A stretch of DNA of 64,000 nucleotides, from assembly GCA_036873755.1 (NCBI GenBank), contig JAVTVY010039324.1:62001-126000 (forward strand), written 5' to 3'. Both the position numbers and the translations under genes were made by a program. Shown in pieces: positions 9,621-22,284 of the stretch (positions are counted from its first letter, which is position 1; every line of letters begins with the position of its first letter). Under the pieces are notes generated by a model. The model ran no database searches. It was given only the letters and a program-made list of their open reading frames with translations, and was not told the origin of the DNA. Source of the stretch: Hanleya hanleyi (Eukaryota > Mollusca > Polyplacophora > Lepidopleurida > Hanleyidae).

Positions 9621-10984
9621 ACATCATAGACGTCATCGGGTGCGGGGGTGGGTGGTGTGAGAAAAAACCTGTTTATCCACAATTCCACTTTCCCAAGAAA
9701 GAAATCCAATCATCGAAAACTGGTTTCATTTGTTCCCCAGGCTGTTTCAAAGGGGAGGGGCGTTTTGCCACAGGGTCTCTTGTGCTTTGTTACACCGACG
9801 TAAGTAAATCTTGTGACTTAACAATAGCCGATCTATGCAATAGATGAACATTAACGCCTACACATGGTAACTTTTAGACTTTTAGTTAAATCACCTTTTA
9901 ACCTGGAATAAAGTATTGGTGTCATATTGTGCCCCAGATTTAACTTTATCTGTTTAACAGAAGTAAATACATACCGGTATACCAATGAATTTATCTCGCG
10001 ATTTAGACCGTATTTACTGTGGTTTCCTCCTATTTTAAAGCAGTAAAAACAAAATGGGATCCTTTATTTATACATACATATATGACTGAATCCATCAGAA
10101 TAAAGTTGCGTGCATTTTGAAATCTTTCCACACTGTCATTTATCGCGACTGACAACTTCGTCTTTGTTCTGGAGCAATATGTCGCTGTAATGGTAGTTAT
10201 GTTATCAACGCTTAGAAGGTTAATTATAAACAACATACTCTATTATTTTTAGAAGAAATGGTGTTAGTATATATATATATAATATCGACCTTATGAGTTG
10301 TTCCATTAATCAGACAATCAGAGGGGTAGTAAATGTACGTAATCTGGCCTCCGAACCTACAGACTTCCTCTTTTGTGGAAGCTTACGTGGTTTTTACTGC
10401 TGGCGATTTTGATGCCAAACTCTGAGGGCGCGGGTTCAAGTCTCGGGCGGGACCTACCCATCCAGCACAAATATTTGTGCTTTATCGAGAAAGTGTCATC
10501 CCCAAAATAATTGGACATAAATATTACCTACTTTCTAACTGGTGTTATATATAAACAACAAATCCTCGCTATACAGCAACAGTCACAATTAGTAAACCAA
10601 ATGTTATGTGTTATCCTTATATTAGGCCTCTGTCGCCAAAATAGGCAGTTGCACATAGGAAGTTCACAAAGTGCTGCCACTGTAGTACGGTGTATGGTAG
10701 TTTTTAATTAGTTGCAAATCTGCGAGTCAAACGGTATGATATTTAACCCATGGACAAAGAATGAGTTGTTCAGATCATAGAGAAGGTGATGGAGGGAAAG
10801 AATATTCTCTGTCAAATTTTGCCCGATCTTTGGGTTTTCTTGGATGGTAATCGTCAAAAATAGTCTTTTTCATGCGTCGATGAAACAACCGGAAATATAG
10901 AGCGGAGATAATAAATGTCAATATGCGTAAATAAGTCTGCATACAATCATCAATTGCTACAACTATAGCTTCTAACTAATACAG

Positions 10985-11426
10985 GATACGTGTCCGCTCA
11001 CATAGTCACCCCAGAAATTTGGCAGCTGAGTTAAGCCACTGTTGTATTTATAGCTGTTTATTACTCTTTCCAGGAGTCTTTATCACACAATTGATTCTTT
11101 GAGCTGTTAAATGTTACATTGTTAATAATATTTTATCGATTGCAAACGATTACCAACCTCAAAGGGGGCGGAAATCCGAATTAACGGTGAAAATCGCCCC
11201 CTTTTCTTAACACTGTTTTTTGGTGTTGAACTGGTCTCAACACCATTTTCAGTGTTGGACTGGGTCAACACCATTTTCTCAACACCGTTTTTTGGTGTTG
11301 AACTGGCCTCAACACCACAGTTTGGTGTTGAATTATGTCAACACCGTTTCTCAACACCACTTATTGGTGTTGAACTGGCCTCAACACTAAAAATGGTGTT
11401 GGGCCAACACCGTTTTTCTGGCTGTG
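10985..11426. mobile_element. Insertion carrying a CAACACC/GGTGTTG hairpin array
   Basis: It is absent from the equivalent site in block 2 (about 18400) and block 3 (about 35882). The first half is unique sequence with a GGGGGCGGAAATCCG / AATCGCCCCC inverted pair near 11165-11205. The second half (about 11210-11420) is a run of units of the form TCAACACCnnnnnnGGTGTTGA. The insertion ends in CTGGCTGTGTAA. No TIR or coding sequence is visible. Confidence 0.65.
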
Positions 11427-12737
11427 TAATTTCCCGGAACTTTATCGAAACTGGTGTATCGGTATATATGTAGTTTTGGTGGTTATTGGACGGCATTTTT
11501 GAGAAGTACAAGTAGGGTAAACTTGGGAGGGGACGGGGGGCTTACTTTTTTACTGGCCTTTAGGAGTGCGGCTCCTGGAGAGTTTGACCACAGGAATATT
11601 GGCCATCCAACAGTTCATACAAGTAACCTTCCTGAGACTATAAATAATCAATGATACATGTTTTTCACATTGATAAAGAATATACCAATTTGGCTGTCCC
11701 ATAGTGAATTGCTATACGCGTAGAATCATCGCTGGACTAAAATACGTACATTTCATGAGTTTTATTCACACAAAGTTTTTAATATCGAAGTTTGGCGAAA
11801 GCAGTCTAGTTCGTCTAGCTATTTTAATGAGGCAGCAATAGGCCCTATCAGTACTCCTGTCTGGTCAACCGTGTTGAGAAAATTCCGTCACATGGAACTA
11901 TTGATTGACCCCGTCGACTTTGGACAGCTGCTGATTGATCGAAAATTTGTCAACTTTATTCGGTTGTAATAAGACCGGTTGTCCCACGTGAATATTGCCC
12001 AGGGGCAACATATAACATATTATGCATTACGACAGGTACAGGACGATAATGTATCAAGTCGGCAACCAGTACATGACACACCCAGTTTCAGGTGGGACAA
12101 GCATTGCCCGGTACAGGTTGTCCTCCGGACGATCTGTACTGGCGGACAACCATAATTACTACGAAACCGCGACCATAGCATTCAGCTGTTATCTACCATT
12201 TGAGAATAATTCTAGTTTGAGCTCGTGTACCCATTGGAGACCATATCAAGCTCCCAGAACGATATGAGTCGATTCAATCAACGCAGCCCTTCGTGTGCAG
12301 CTGAATGTCATAAGCAGCATGAATGATTGAAGTTTATGATAAATAGGAATATAGATTTCTGATATGCCAGGAAGCATTGCGGGAAATGTTAAAATTATAC
12401 TATCAAACACACAAGAAGTAAGAACAAATCCAACAACTCTATATAGAAAACATAGCAAATAATTTTTATTTAACCGGGAATCGACAAAATGGCAGCCTTC
12501 AGCAGATAAACTTGAAGTGATTAACACGTAAAAATATAAATCAAGTTCATGGGTAAAGTTAACAAATTCAGTTGTGAGACCTAATTTACATATATACAAC
12601 AGGGGCAACAGCTTTGCGTACAGTGTTCCATTTTCCCATTTCCTTTTGGTCCAAATTCATAGCCGTTTCATTTTCATCAGCACACATGCTTAATTTCGCG
12701 TAAGTCATTGATGGCGGTTGTGTTAGTTGTGACCTTC

Positions 12738-15700
12738 CTAACGCGCCTGTTCAGGGGTGTATTCAGTCTGACCGGAGACGATTTGGTCCGTTACCCAGCC
12801 ATATAATTCTTTCCAGGCATCCTCAACACCACGGCTGAATGTGGTCGGCGCTGCTTTGGACATGTTATCAACCAGAGCATGGCCCAAATACTGTGGAAAA
12901 TAAAAAGATAGACGGTAATCAGTTAAATAATGAACAAGAATGGCTCTGAAGAGTAACATTTATAACGTGCCGATCGGTATTGCTAGGCTATACGGATCCT
13001 TGTAGCATGTTTTCTGTTTGTATATAAGATGACTATATGGGGTAGTTCAAGCCCTCCGTCAACGAGGGAGAAGAGGGCATTGGATGCGAAGGCGCCGAGA
13101 AGCCCTTAACATCACATCGACCCTTAACCCTACCTGGCCTGGGGGGCGGGGGCGTTATGGCCCTCCCTTTCAAACTTTCTGCGCTATCTCCGGAACGACG
13201 AAAAATTGAGTGCTGAAACTCCGAGACTTTATAGTTTATCATATTGGGGTCATTTTGAGCCCATTTGCATAACCCCCTGAGCAGAGGATCATGGGTAAAT
13301 TCAAGATGGCGGCCACGTGGGGTACCTGAAAAGTGATATTTTTGTCACATTTCTTCAAAATATCAGCAAAATGTCGATGGCCCATCGCCATTTATCGGTG
13401 ACGAGGCCGTATCATCGCCATTTATTGGCGATGGGGCCTGGTCATCATCAACAAATGACGATGATCTGTGAGTGTAGATTTAAGGTCATCGCCAATAAAT
13501 GGCGATGGAATGGTGATGATGGACTATGGTGATGGCTCTAACTCATCACCATTTATTGGTGATACTGTCGTCGCCTTTTATTGATGATGGCTACCACCAT
13601 TGTTTTGACTGTGTAGCAGATGAAAAGTAAGTGCCCACGATCTGGAGTTTTGTTTTCTAACACCTTCTAAGCTATCCATTCAAAACTTTTGAAATGCGGA
13701 CTACGTGATTTATACGTACTAGGTACACAAGAGTTTCTCATACCTAAAATTATTTTACGTGATTTGAATGCATGAATGTATAAATTACAGTGACCGCGGG
13801 TTAGCTAATTATTCCGATTTCGCAACTTTTAAAATCAATAAACTACGCTGTGAGGCGAAGTTGGAAAAATCTGACTCTTGCGGACATTGAAATCTTCAGA
13901 ATGGGTATGAGAAGTTTTGAAACATTTTGAGTAAAGACATATATGTTCTTAGCAACTTAATCGAATGCCGTATTTCTAGAATTGTTCAACTTTTATAGCT
14001 TCAAACTGAAATGCTTAATAAAATTAAATTACCTGAATCGGTACCTGTCGATACGCATACTCCATACATGATTCAATACCTTAGTTGGGATGTAATTAAG
14101 AAAACCTTAAGAGGGTGTCAGAATTTTCTGTGAAAGGGACTCCAGTCCATAAAACAGATTTACGAAGTCCATCTAAATTTTACTTTGGAGGGTAATTTAT
14201 CAGTGAGAATGTTTGCATGAAAATGAACTCGAGGCATGAAGCGGGTTCCGTCGTGAAAAATATCCCTGGAAATGTGGACCCGGATATTGATACTGACCAT
14301 GACAACTTATGTAAAATATATATTGTTTAATTGTCAGAGTAAAACTTGCTCTTCCTTATTGGACCGACAACGACCGACAATTTATTTGAGACATTTGCGG
14401 TAAAATTCTGATAAGGAGAAAAGCCTGAGGACGTGGTCAAACTAACAAACTTACAGGGAAATAAGTTCCAGGGATGTTGTAACCATGGGTGCCATGACGA
14501 CCGCCAAGCTGTTTGAGAATTGGGAGAACTTCTTCCAAGTTGTCCATGTTGTCGACAACCATTCCGAGGTATTTGATCACTCTGGTGACGTGGAAGATCA
14601 CGCGAGAGTTATTCTGGAACTGTCCGGCCGCTGTTCCACGAGCGAAATCGAACTTTTCCTTTGTTTGTGGGTAACATTCGAACAACCTGTAAAAGTAAGA
14701 AAATGCCTTTATTAAAATCACAACAAAACAAAATAAATAACATGATACATGGACATGGCACATTTTATACTGTAGCAAGGGCTGGCGAGGGCTTCTGAAG
14801 CTGGGCGTTATCTGGAGAGGGCCAGAAACGACAGGCTTGTCTCCAATTAAAGGCCAACCAAATCTTCTGAACAAGCTAATCTAGCTATACATCTAGCTGT
14901 GGATTTATCAGCAGTTGGGTTGGTTAAATATCCCATGTGACCATTCTTCCACTGTCAGGGTTTGTAACCTCATGAACGGTTCGTGTAATACCATCTGACT
15001 GCATTCAACCGAAAACACGCATTCAGTCTTTATAGATTTGTTTGACACGAGAAGCATCTGTATTCATAAAACTGCATTAGATATAATGTTGATATTTCAC
15101 TTATATTCTACTGAAATCAACCTTATTTGGGACTGCGCCTGTAGTGGCAACCTGAGCCCATTCCATGCCGTTTAGTAACGGATGACGCTGATTGGTCGAG
15201 AACCATGTGAACAAAACTTGCATGTTTTGCCTTTTTAATCCGTGTTCAGTCAGAGGGTTAACTGACAGTAGGAGGAATGCAATTTGATAACATGAGACTG
15301 TATGTCACAGATGCGCCTGAGCCATTGGGGAGAGCTTCTATTAAGTTAACATGAGGAAACACGAGAAAATCTTCAAAAGTATGGAACATGCTTATCAGTT
15401 TTTGGCAGTAAAGAATCAGTGTCCGTCTGAATGTTACGTTTGTGAAACCCTAAAACAATTTTTTCACTTCTGCACAAACAGCTGAATTTTGTACGCTCAA
15501 TGTAAGAAATGACGTAAAACAGCGTCGACTGAAGTTTGAGATTGGGCTTTGAGCTTACAGGCCAATCTAAAATATGCATCTTGAACCAAGATGATATTTC
15601 TATATATCGACAGATAATACTGCAAACATCAAATTAGTTTTGGCTATATAGGTGTAATATCTTAGATACGTTAAAATCCATGCTAATCTGCGAAAAAAGC

Positions 15701-16817
15701 CAAGAAACAGACGAAAGCTCAATTTCAAATAGCCGAGGTTCAGTGTGCACTATAGTCTGAAGGATACCCCAACAAGGAAAACTCTTTCTAATTCAATCAA
15801 AGTCGCAGGTACATTCACGGCGCTGTTAGTCGAAATTATGCGAAAAGCTTATTTTCAGGGCGAGGGGTCCATAGTTTAGATTCAAATAACAAATTGACAA
15901 TCCATGCTTCCTGGGCTGAATATCTGCACGATCTGAAAATACATGTATCTAAACAGCCACCAACCCTGTATAAGGACATTGCTTTTTTTTAAGGTCTGTA
16001 GTTTCTGATAGCAGGGATCTGATTCAAGTAATAGTACACAATATTGCTTACCTCATGAAGAGTTGGATGCCAGTCTCTGTATGGTCTCCCTTCACGTAAG
16101 TAGCCCATACTGAACGAATCTGGTTCTTCTGTCTATCATCCAGTTTGGGATATTTTCCTTTGCTCTTGAATCGAATACATTCAAACAACCTGAGGGGATA
16201 AACAGACATATTGGTTTATATTGAAGAATAGGTGAGAAAATCACCTGCAAAGTGGTTTATATTGAAGAATAGGTGAGAAAATCACCTGCAAAGTGGTTTA
16301 TATTGAAGAATAGGTGAGAAAATCACCTGCAAAGTGGTAATATTAACATTATAGTATTACATGTAATATATTATTTGATCAGTCCTTTAGCTCTTTAACT
16401 AGCAACTATAGATTGGTCAACTGGGCAAATTATCTATAAGTTATCAAACTTGTCCTTACAATTTTTTTTTTTAACTCCACGGTAATAATCTGGAATGCCA
16501 CAAGATGGGTCGGCTAACCGTCACCTTGATAATACCAAGTTGTGTTCTTGAAAGCTATGTATGTTAATATCTAGGAGAGGGGTGTTATCATCTAATACTC
16601 AAATAATATACTTACTGTACAAAAACAGCTTCAGAAGTTCTGTTGATGATTTCCTGTGTTGCCTGAAAGACATAAATATTGGCATAATTCTCCAGTTCTG
16701 ACAACAGATGTACAAACGCAAAAATACCTTACAACGTTTACCATCAGCAAATATAATTGGTCAATAATTTTGTTAAGCAAAACCGTTAACCTTTGAAGTG
16801 ACATCAAAACTTACCAT
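12738..16817 (-). CDS. Globin copy 2, intact five-exon gene
   Basis: Coding parts on the minus strand: 16815-16817 (ATG, last codon of exon 1), 16616-16662, 16052-16189, 14455-14686 and 12738-12890, totalling 573 nt or 190 residues plus stop. Every intron is GT-AG. The protein has a 35-residue N-terminal extension (MATQEIINRTSEAV...) without a myristoylation glycine. A complete globin fold follows: CD1 Phe75 (EKFDF), distal His95 (IFHVTRV) and proximal His127 (GGRH). The 32-residue distal-proximal spacing equals that of neuroglobin as I recall it. The G/H helices follow. Introns fall at B12 phase 2 (LFM-R-LFEC) and G7 phase 0 (YFP/YLGH), plus one extra phase-2 intron in the N-terminal extension. 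An in-frame TGA four codons upstream of the ATG supports the start. It is likely a cytoplasmic O2/NO-binding globin; the subfamily is undetermined. Confidence 0.9.
13130..13615. repeat. Intron block: unique insert plus hairpin array (block 2)
   Basis: Within the G7.0 intron of globin copy 2, about 13130-13340 is sequence not found in the other blocks. It includes GCAGAGGATCATGGGTAAAT, which recurs at about 39686. Then about 13375-13615 holds the CATCGCCATTTATTGGCGATG palindromic array, ending near GACTGTGTAG as in block 1. Confidence 0.6.
16213..16335. repeat. 41-bp VNTR, three units
   Basis: Three tandem copies of the same 41-bp unit found twice at 7197-7278 and once at 33804-33844 lie in the intron before globin exon 3. 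The copy number distinguishes the three gene copies. Confidence 0.85.
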
Positions 16818-16835
16818 TTCGTCTGCTCAAAATCC

Positions 16836-17000
16836 GCTACAAGAAATTCAAAGCTGAAGATATTGCCTCTGTTCTAGAGAATTGACCCTATCCGCCGACG
16901 TCCTGGCTTTTAAGCCATCAGCGAAGACACCTATAATGTCAATCAACTTTGCAGACAACAGTTGATGATATCTTCCGATTGTTTGATTGGCCACTGGGAA
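16836..17000 (-). promoter_or_regulatory. Putative core promoter of globin copy 2
   Basis: The exon 1 leader lies upstream of the ATG at 16815-16817. About 90-100 bp upstream is the TATA-like GGCTTAAAAGCC (minus strand, 16905-16916), and an inverted CCAAT (ATTGG at 16986-16990) is further out. The whole segment is shared with copy 3, where the CCAAT core is altered (GATTGAGC). The transcription start cannot be fixed from sequence alone. Confidence 0.45.
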
Positions 17001-18639
17001 AACGGCACATCATAGTCGTCATCGGGTGCGGGGGTGGGTGGAGGGGAGCAAAAACCTGTTTATCCACAATTCCACTTTCCCAAGAAAGATACACCAACAT
17101 CGAAAAACTGGCAAAACTGGTTTCAGTTGTTCCCCAGGCTGTTTCAAAGGGGAGGGACGTTTTGCCACAGGTTATCTTGTGCTTTGTTACAACGATGTTA
17201 GTAAATCTTGTGATTTAACAATAGCCGATCTATGCAATAGAGGAACATTAACGCCTACACATGGTAACTTTTAGACTTTTAGTTAAAACCTGGAATAAAG
17301 TATTGGTGTCATATTGTGCCCCAGATTTAACTTTACCTGTTTAACAGAAGTAAATACATACCGGTATATCAATGAATTTATCTCGCGATTTACATCGTAT
17401 CGTGGTTCCCTCCTATTTTAAAGCAGTAAAAACAAAATGGGATTTTTTATTTATACATACATATATGACTATGAATCCATCAGAATAAAGTAGCGTGCAT
17501 TTTGAAATCTTTCCACACTGTCATTTATCGCGACTGGCAACTTCGTCTTTGTTCTGGAGCAATATGTCGCTGTAATAGTAGTTATGTTATCAACGCTTAG
17601 AAGGTTAATTATAAACAACATACTCTATTATTTTTAGAAGAAATGGTGTTAGTATATATATATATAATATCGACCTTATGAGTTGTTCCATTAATCAGAC
17701 AATCAGAGGGGTAGTAAATGTACGTAATCTAGCCTCCGAACCTACAGACTTCCTCTTTTGTGGAAGCTTACGTGATTTTTACTGCTGGCGATTTTGATGC
17801 CAAACTCTGAGGGCGCGGGTTCAAGTCTCGGGCGGGACCTACCCATCCAGCACAAATATTTGTGCTTTATCGAGAAAGTATCATCCCCAAAATAATTGGA
17901 CATAAATATTACCTACTTTCTAACTGGTGTTATATATAAACAACAAATCCTCGCTATACAGCAACAGTCACAATTAATAAACCAAATGTTATGTGTTATC
18001 CTTATATTAGGCCTCTGTCGCCAAAATAGGCAGTTGCACATAGGAAGTTCACAAAGTGCTGCCACTGCAGTACGGTGTATGGTAGTTTTTAATTAGTTGC
18101 AGATCTTCTTTTTTTGTAACAATGTTCAGTGATTTCAGTCAAACGGTATGATATTTAACCCATGGACAAAGAATGAGCTGTTCAGATCATAGAGAAGGTG
18201 TTGGAGGCAAAGAACATTCTCTGTCAAATTTTGCCCGATCTTTGGGTTTTCTTGGATGGTAATCGTCAAAAATAGTCTTTTTCATGCGTCGATAAAACAG
18301 CCGGATATATAGAGCGGGAATAATAAATGCCAATATGCGTAAATAAGTCTGCGTACAATCATCAATTGCTATAACTATAGCTTCTAACTAATACAGATTA
18401 ATTTCCCGGAACTTTATCGAAACTGGTGTATCGGTAAATATGTAGTTTTGGTGGTTATTGTACGGCATTTTTGAGAAGTACAAGTAGGCTAAATTTGGGA
18501 GGGCGGGGGGCTTACTTTTTTTACTGGCCTAATGGGGGCCTTTAGGAGTGCAGCTTCTGGAGAGTTTGACCACAGGTATATTGGTCATCCAACAGTTCAT
18601 ACAAGTAACCTTACTTCATCTAATATTATGTATATGAGA

Positions 18640-20274
18640 TGCATGACATTTAAGGGAGATAGAAACATAAATATCGGTATTATGATCATCACATATCACA
18701 CTGAGTATGGTGAGATCGAAGTTATATAGTCATGATTATGATTTGTCCAGTGTATGTTTACATGTGCCTGTCATTTGCATGTTTTGAATTACAATGTACA
18801 CTGGAAGGCTAAATTTCAAACCATCCAAAATAACTAAATATTCAATCTTGTATTAACTTCTTTTTGTGCATCGATACATGTACAATACAGGATACATGTA
18901 TACATGTTTGTGTACATGTTTATTTATATGTGTACATGTATATCTACATACATGTATATATGTAACTAAGGTGAACATTACGGCCGAGGGGCTAATGCAT
19001 CATTCATGTTTATTGCATTTTCTTTTGTGTTAGTGTGTGACTATGTAATGCCTGGCAATGGTACATGGGTTTGGGAATTCGCTACTCAGGCGGGTCTTGA
19101 TTTTGTTGAAGGCATCGGTGGGGGGGTGGGGGCGGATAAGAACTGTTTTTGAAGACTCTGAGAAGAGGGCGATCAATTTTTTTAAGGTCACGTGAGGGGT
19201 GTTCGCACTTTTTTCGAGCTACATTTTTGCAATGCCACCCCACCCCTCACATAAATATTGACCGGTCCCTTATCCTTTAAACCTTATTGAGGGGGGATTT
19301 AGTTAGAATTCAAATCCACAGCCATGCATCTGAAACATTCTTTTTAATATTTGAGTAACTGAACCGAAAGCTTTAATGGAATGAATTCGCTCACATTGAC
19401 ATGTGATTCTATTGATCTCGTACTTAATGTAACGGATCACAGGGCACTTCTACGACCCATTACAGATTGCATTGTAAGTTTTGTGTCCAGAAACATTGAC
19501 ACTTCTATGGCGATACTCAACAGCAAGCGAGAGAACAAAATTTACACACTGGCTCCATTGTGTCACACGAGGTATTCTTTTTGTGAATCATCTGTTTTCA
19601 ACGGGAATTGTATGTGTTCGGTTAGTAAGTTGGTTGTCAACTGGATGATCTTACTCGTGACACCCCGCCACACATTCGCTAATCGCTAATTAGATTTGTA
19701 TCTAATACCGCTTATGCCGGTGCTAGGGGCCGTGTGGTCATATCATCCAAGTTTCCACATGAACAGGTACAATAAAAGCGTACCTGAGATACAACACATA
19801 TCACGAATCGTTAGATTCTTGGTATGTGCTTTAGAATAGGTTAACCAGAAGACTATTCTGTGAAGTCATGTGACGCAGTCAGTATGTCGGCACCTCTTCC
19901 CACTACCCTTATATGTGTTGTAATCAAGAGAAACACATGCATTACACCATCCAGTACAGCCATGACACCTCATGTAAATGACATAATATTATTGAGCCAC
20001 GAGGAAAACAGTGGGATTTTAGCGAGTTCATTGGGATCGCCAGGGTGAACGTTGCCACTCGCAAATGTCACTAGATGTGCCAAATGCAGCTTTGCAATAT
20101 GACTATAACCTGTACTGCTCCGGTGATCAAAATAAAAACCCAACAAAAACCCAGTATATGCATAATGCATTACTTATTTCATTGTATATGTATGTTGTAA
20201 TGAATCCAATAACTGTAGAGTTTGACGTTTCATCGTACTGCTAGATTCAAATGGATGTCTTCGAAATGGCCATT
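18640..20274. other. Intergenic, no gene recognised
   Basis: A TACATGTA-rich stretch lies at about 18870-18965. About 19380-19560 is homologous to 36085-36465 of block 3. Nothing here has convincing coding features. The open stretch at 19381-19689 is not conserved in the block 3 counterpart. Confidence 0.4.
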
Positions 20275-20965
20275 CTGTGTGGAGTTATATAGCGAAGTGT
20301 TTATTCTGTGTGGAGTAATATAGGAAAGTGTTTATTCCTTGTGTAGTTATATAGTGAAATGTTTATTCTGTGTGTAGCTATATAGTGAATTGTTTATTCT
20401 GTGTGGAGTTTTTTAGTGAAGTGTTTCTTCTGTGTGGAGATTCTGTGTGTAGTTATATAGTGAAGTGTCTATTCTGTGTGGAGTTATATAGTGGAGTGTT
20501 TATTCTGTATGGAGTTATATAGTAAAGTGTTTATTCTGTATGAAGTTATGTAGTGAAGTGTTTATTCTGTGTGGAGTTATTTAGTGAATTATTTATTCTG
20601 TGTGGGTTATAGAGTGAAGTGTTTATTCTGTGTGGATTTATATAGTGAAGTGTATATTCTGTGTGGAGTTATATAGTGAAGTGTTTATTCTGTGTGAATT
20701 TATATAGTGAAGTGCTATTCTATGTGGCGTTATATAGTGAATTGTTTATTCTGTGTGGGGTTATATGGTGAAGTGTTTATTCTGTGTGGAGTTATATAGT
20801 GAAGTGTCTATTCTGTGCGGAGTTACATAGTGAAGTATTTATTCTGTGTGGAGTTATGTACTGAAGTGTTTATTCTGTTTGCAGTTATATAGTAAGGTGT
20901 TTATTCTGTGTGGAGTTATATAGTAAAGTGTTTATTCTGTATGTAGTTATACGGTGAAGTGTTTA
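20275..20965. repeat. 35-bp minisatellite, array A
   Basis: There are roughly nineteen units of the form GTTATATAGTGAAGTGTTTA followed by TTCTGTGTGGA, with scattered substitutions. The same unit forms array B at about 61838-62362. The array stops directly at the 5' module of the third C2H2 unit. Confidence 0.9.
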
Positions 20966-21447
20966 CTCCGAGCTCTGTAGTTTCTCAAAGAGCGGCTTCT
21001 GATTGGACAAGAGCAGCCAAGAATACACCTAACGGGCAAGAACGAATATGACACGTACAACATAAAACGGGTGTAACACACGTGCGTTAAAACGTTACGA
21101 TAGGGCGTTAAGGCGTTACTATAGCGCGTTGGAGTGTTAAGCTATGGAGTTAAGGCGTTAAGATAATGCATTAAGGCGTGGAGAAACGGTGTTAAGGCGT
21201 TGAGACGAGCGTTAAGACGTTAGGACGGGCATTAAGATAGAGCGTTGGGGTGTTGGGAAGGGTGTTAAGGCGTAACGACGGGCGTTTCGATGAATTAGTG
21301 TCACTTCCATGGAATATCTAGAAAATTCAGAGCTTCTGAGCTATTTCACCAGAGCGTTGAGGCGTTAAGCTGGGCGTTGTCGGGCGTTACTGTTCATGAA
21401 ATCAAGCGTATCCCCAAAACGTGCATAGTCGACGTTCAACCATCAAC
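20966..21447 (+). promoter_or_regulatory. Upstream module of C2H2 copy 3
   Basis: This matches about 545-985. It has GAGCTCTGTA, a CCAAT-like TTCTGATTGGACAAGAGCAG, AACGGGCAAGAACGAATATG, then a GCGTTAAGGCGTT-rich array (about 21075-21385), then the leader up to CCATCAACATG. Conservation across paralogues suggests a promoter, but no TATA box is evident. Confidence 0.5.
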
Positions 21448-22035
21448 ATGGCTTATACTTGCTCCGAGTGCGAACGCACGTTCATCAGACGTTACAATAT
21501 GATGCGACACCAGAAAAACATATATGAGATTGAAGACGCCAAGGCACAAGAAGCCGATGCAGATGCTGAGAATATGCCAGATGATTCTGAGAGTCCGCCG
21601 ACTGATACCGAAACAGAGACTGCTGAAATTATGTCTATTGATGTAGAGAGCTTGATCTCAGATAGTCAGGCTACGTCCCAGGAAAGCCTGAGTGAGGAAG
21701 AACCTAACTTTTGGGATCGTATTGTGACAGCAGCTATTAATACTCACGCTGCAGCGATCGAGGACGCGGGACAGGATGACTTTTTACAGGCGTACATCCA
21801 AATGCGCCCCAGCATCAGGAAAACAGCCATGGCGAACTATGGACAGTATATCTTGCTATCGCTTGAAATGAATGGCGACTCCATGCACAGAACCATCATC
21901 AAAACTAAGCGTCACCTGGATGAGGATATGGGGCTACCACCCACCGAGGCCCTGCAAAATGCGACCAAAATGCGCAAACAGCTGTTCCTTGACATAGTGC
22001 CGTTACAGTACCCTGGCCTGCCTGACGAGGATTAG
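21448..22035 (+). CDS. Single-finger C2H2 protein, copy 3
   Basis: The start is taken at the ATG at 21448 because copy 1 uses the homologous codon; the frame is open 27 nt further upstream but without an ATG. The product is 195 residues. Residues about 1-27 form the finger CSEC...MRHQKNIY, in which the last zinc histidine is Tyr. Residues about 28-85 are an acidic, Ser/Thr-rich linker (TDTETETAE, SLISDSQATSQES). From about 90 on comes a charged helical-looking domain with FWDRIV, QMRPSIRKTAM, KRHLDEDMGLPPTEAL and KMRKQLF. The family is unknown to me. It may be a nuclear protein, or the accessory protein of a repeat unit. It is the only copy with an uninterrupted frame and a proper ATG. Confidence 0.55.
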   Translation: MAYTCSECERTFIRRYNMMRHQKNIYEIEDAKAQEADADAENMPDDSESPPTDTETETAEIMSIDVESLISDSQATSQESLSEEEPNFWDRIVTAAINTHAAAIEDAGQDDFLQAYIQMRPSIRKTAMANYGQYILLSLEMNGDSMHRTIIKTKRHLDEDMGLPPTEALQNATKMRKQLFLDIVPLQYPGLPDED

Positions 22036-22262
22036 AACAAATGAATAAGACCGAACATGACCGAAGATTGAACTTTCTGAAATGGCGATTTCTGATTGGA
22101 CAAGAGCAACCGAGAATCCATCTAACGGACAAGAACGAATATGACAGATGCAGCCCCAAATTGAGGCTTTTGATTGGACAAGAGCCTACGAGAATTGTAA
22201 ACATACCCAATGCGGCTTCCCCAGCGTGGGTATGATGTGATGGAGGCGATAATAAGCTATAT
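22036..22262 (+). repeat. Conserved 3' flank of C2H2 copy 3
   Basis: It matches 1551-1775, including two TGATTGGACAAGAG modules and AGGCGATAATAA near the end. No gene is visible. Confidence 0.55.
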
Positions 22263-22284
22263 TTGAAAATTTGCGAACGTATTG

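Larger units (their letters stand above)
3340..11640 (-). repeat. Globin segmental duplication, block 1
   Basis: This is a long stretch that recurs in the same orientation at 11641-19560 and 26078-36465, including introns and flanks. Block 1 differs from the others in several ways. It lacks roughly 0.6 kb between the 5' edge of the block and the last exon. It carries the LINE at 7836-9494 and a hairpin-array insertion at 10985-11426. It contains the nonsense-bearing globin copy. Confidence 0.85.
11641..19560 (-). repeat. Globin segmental duplication, block 2
   Basis: It begins at ATAAATAATCAATGATACA (as block 3 does at 26078) and is collinear with blocks 1 and 3. Sequence related to the far end of block 3 persists to about 19560, with unique sequence at about 18640-19380. 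Relative to blocks 1 and 3 it has lost about 120 bp near 15303, and it carries different intron sequence at about 13130-13340. Confidence 0.8.

Noticed and set aside
10380..10470. tRNA-like B box (GGGTTCAAGTCTCGG) also at 17820 and 35340
   Set aside because: No convincing A box, anticodon arm or acceptor pairing; may be a SINE relic but not a tRNA gene.
19381..19689. 102-codon plus-strand frame
   Set aside because: The homologous segment in block 3 (36085-36465) has stops and a MITE insertion; no domain.
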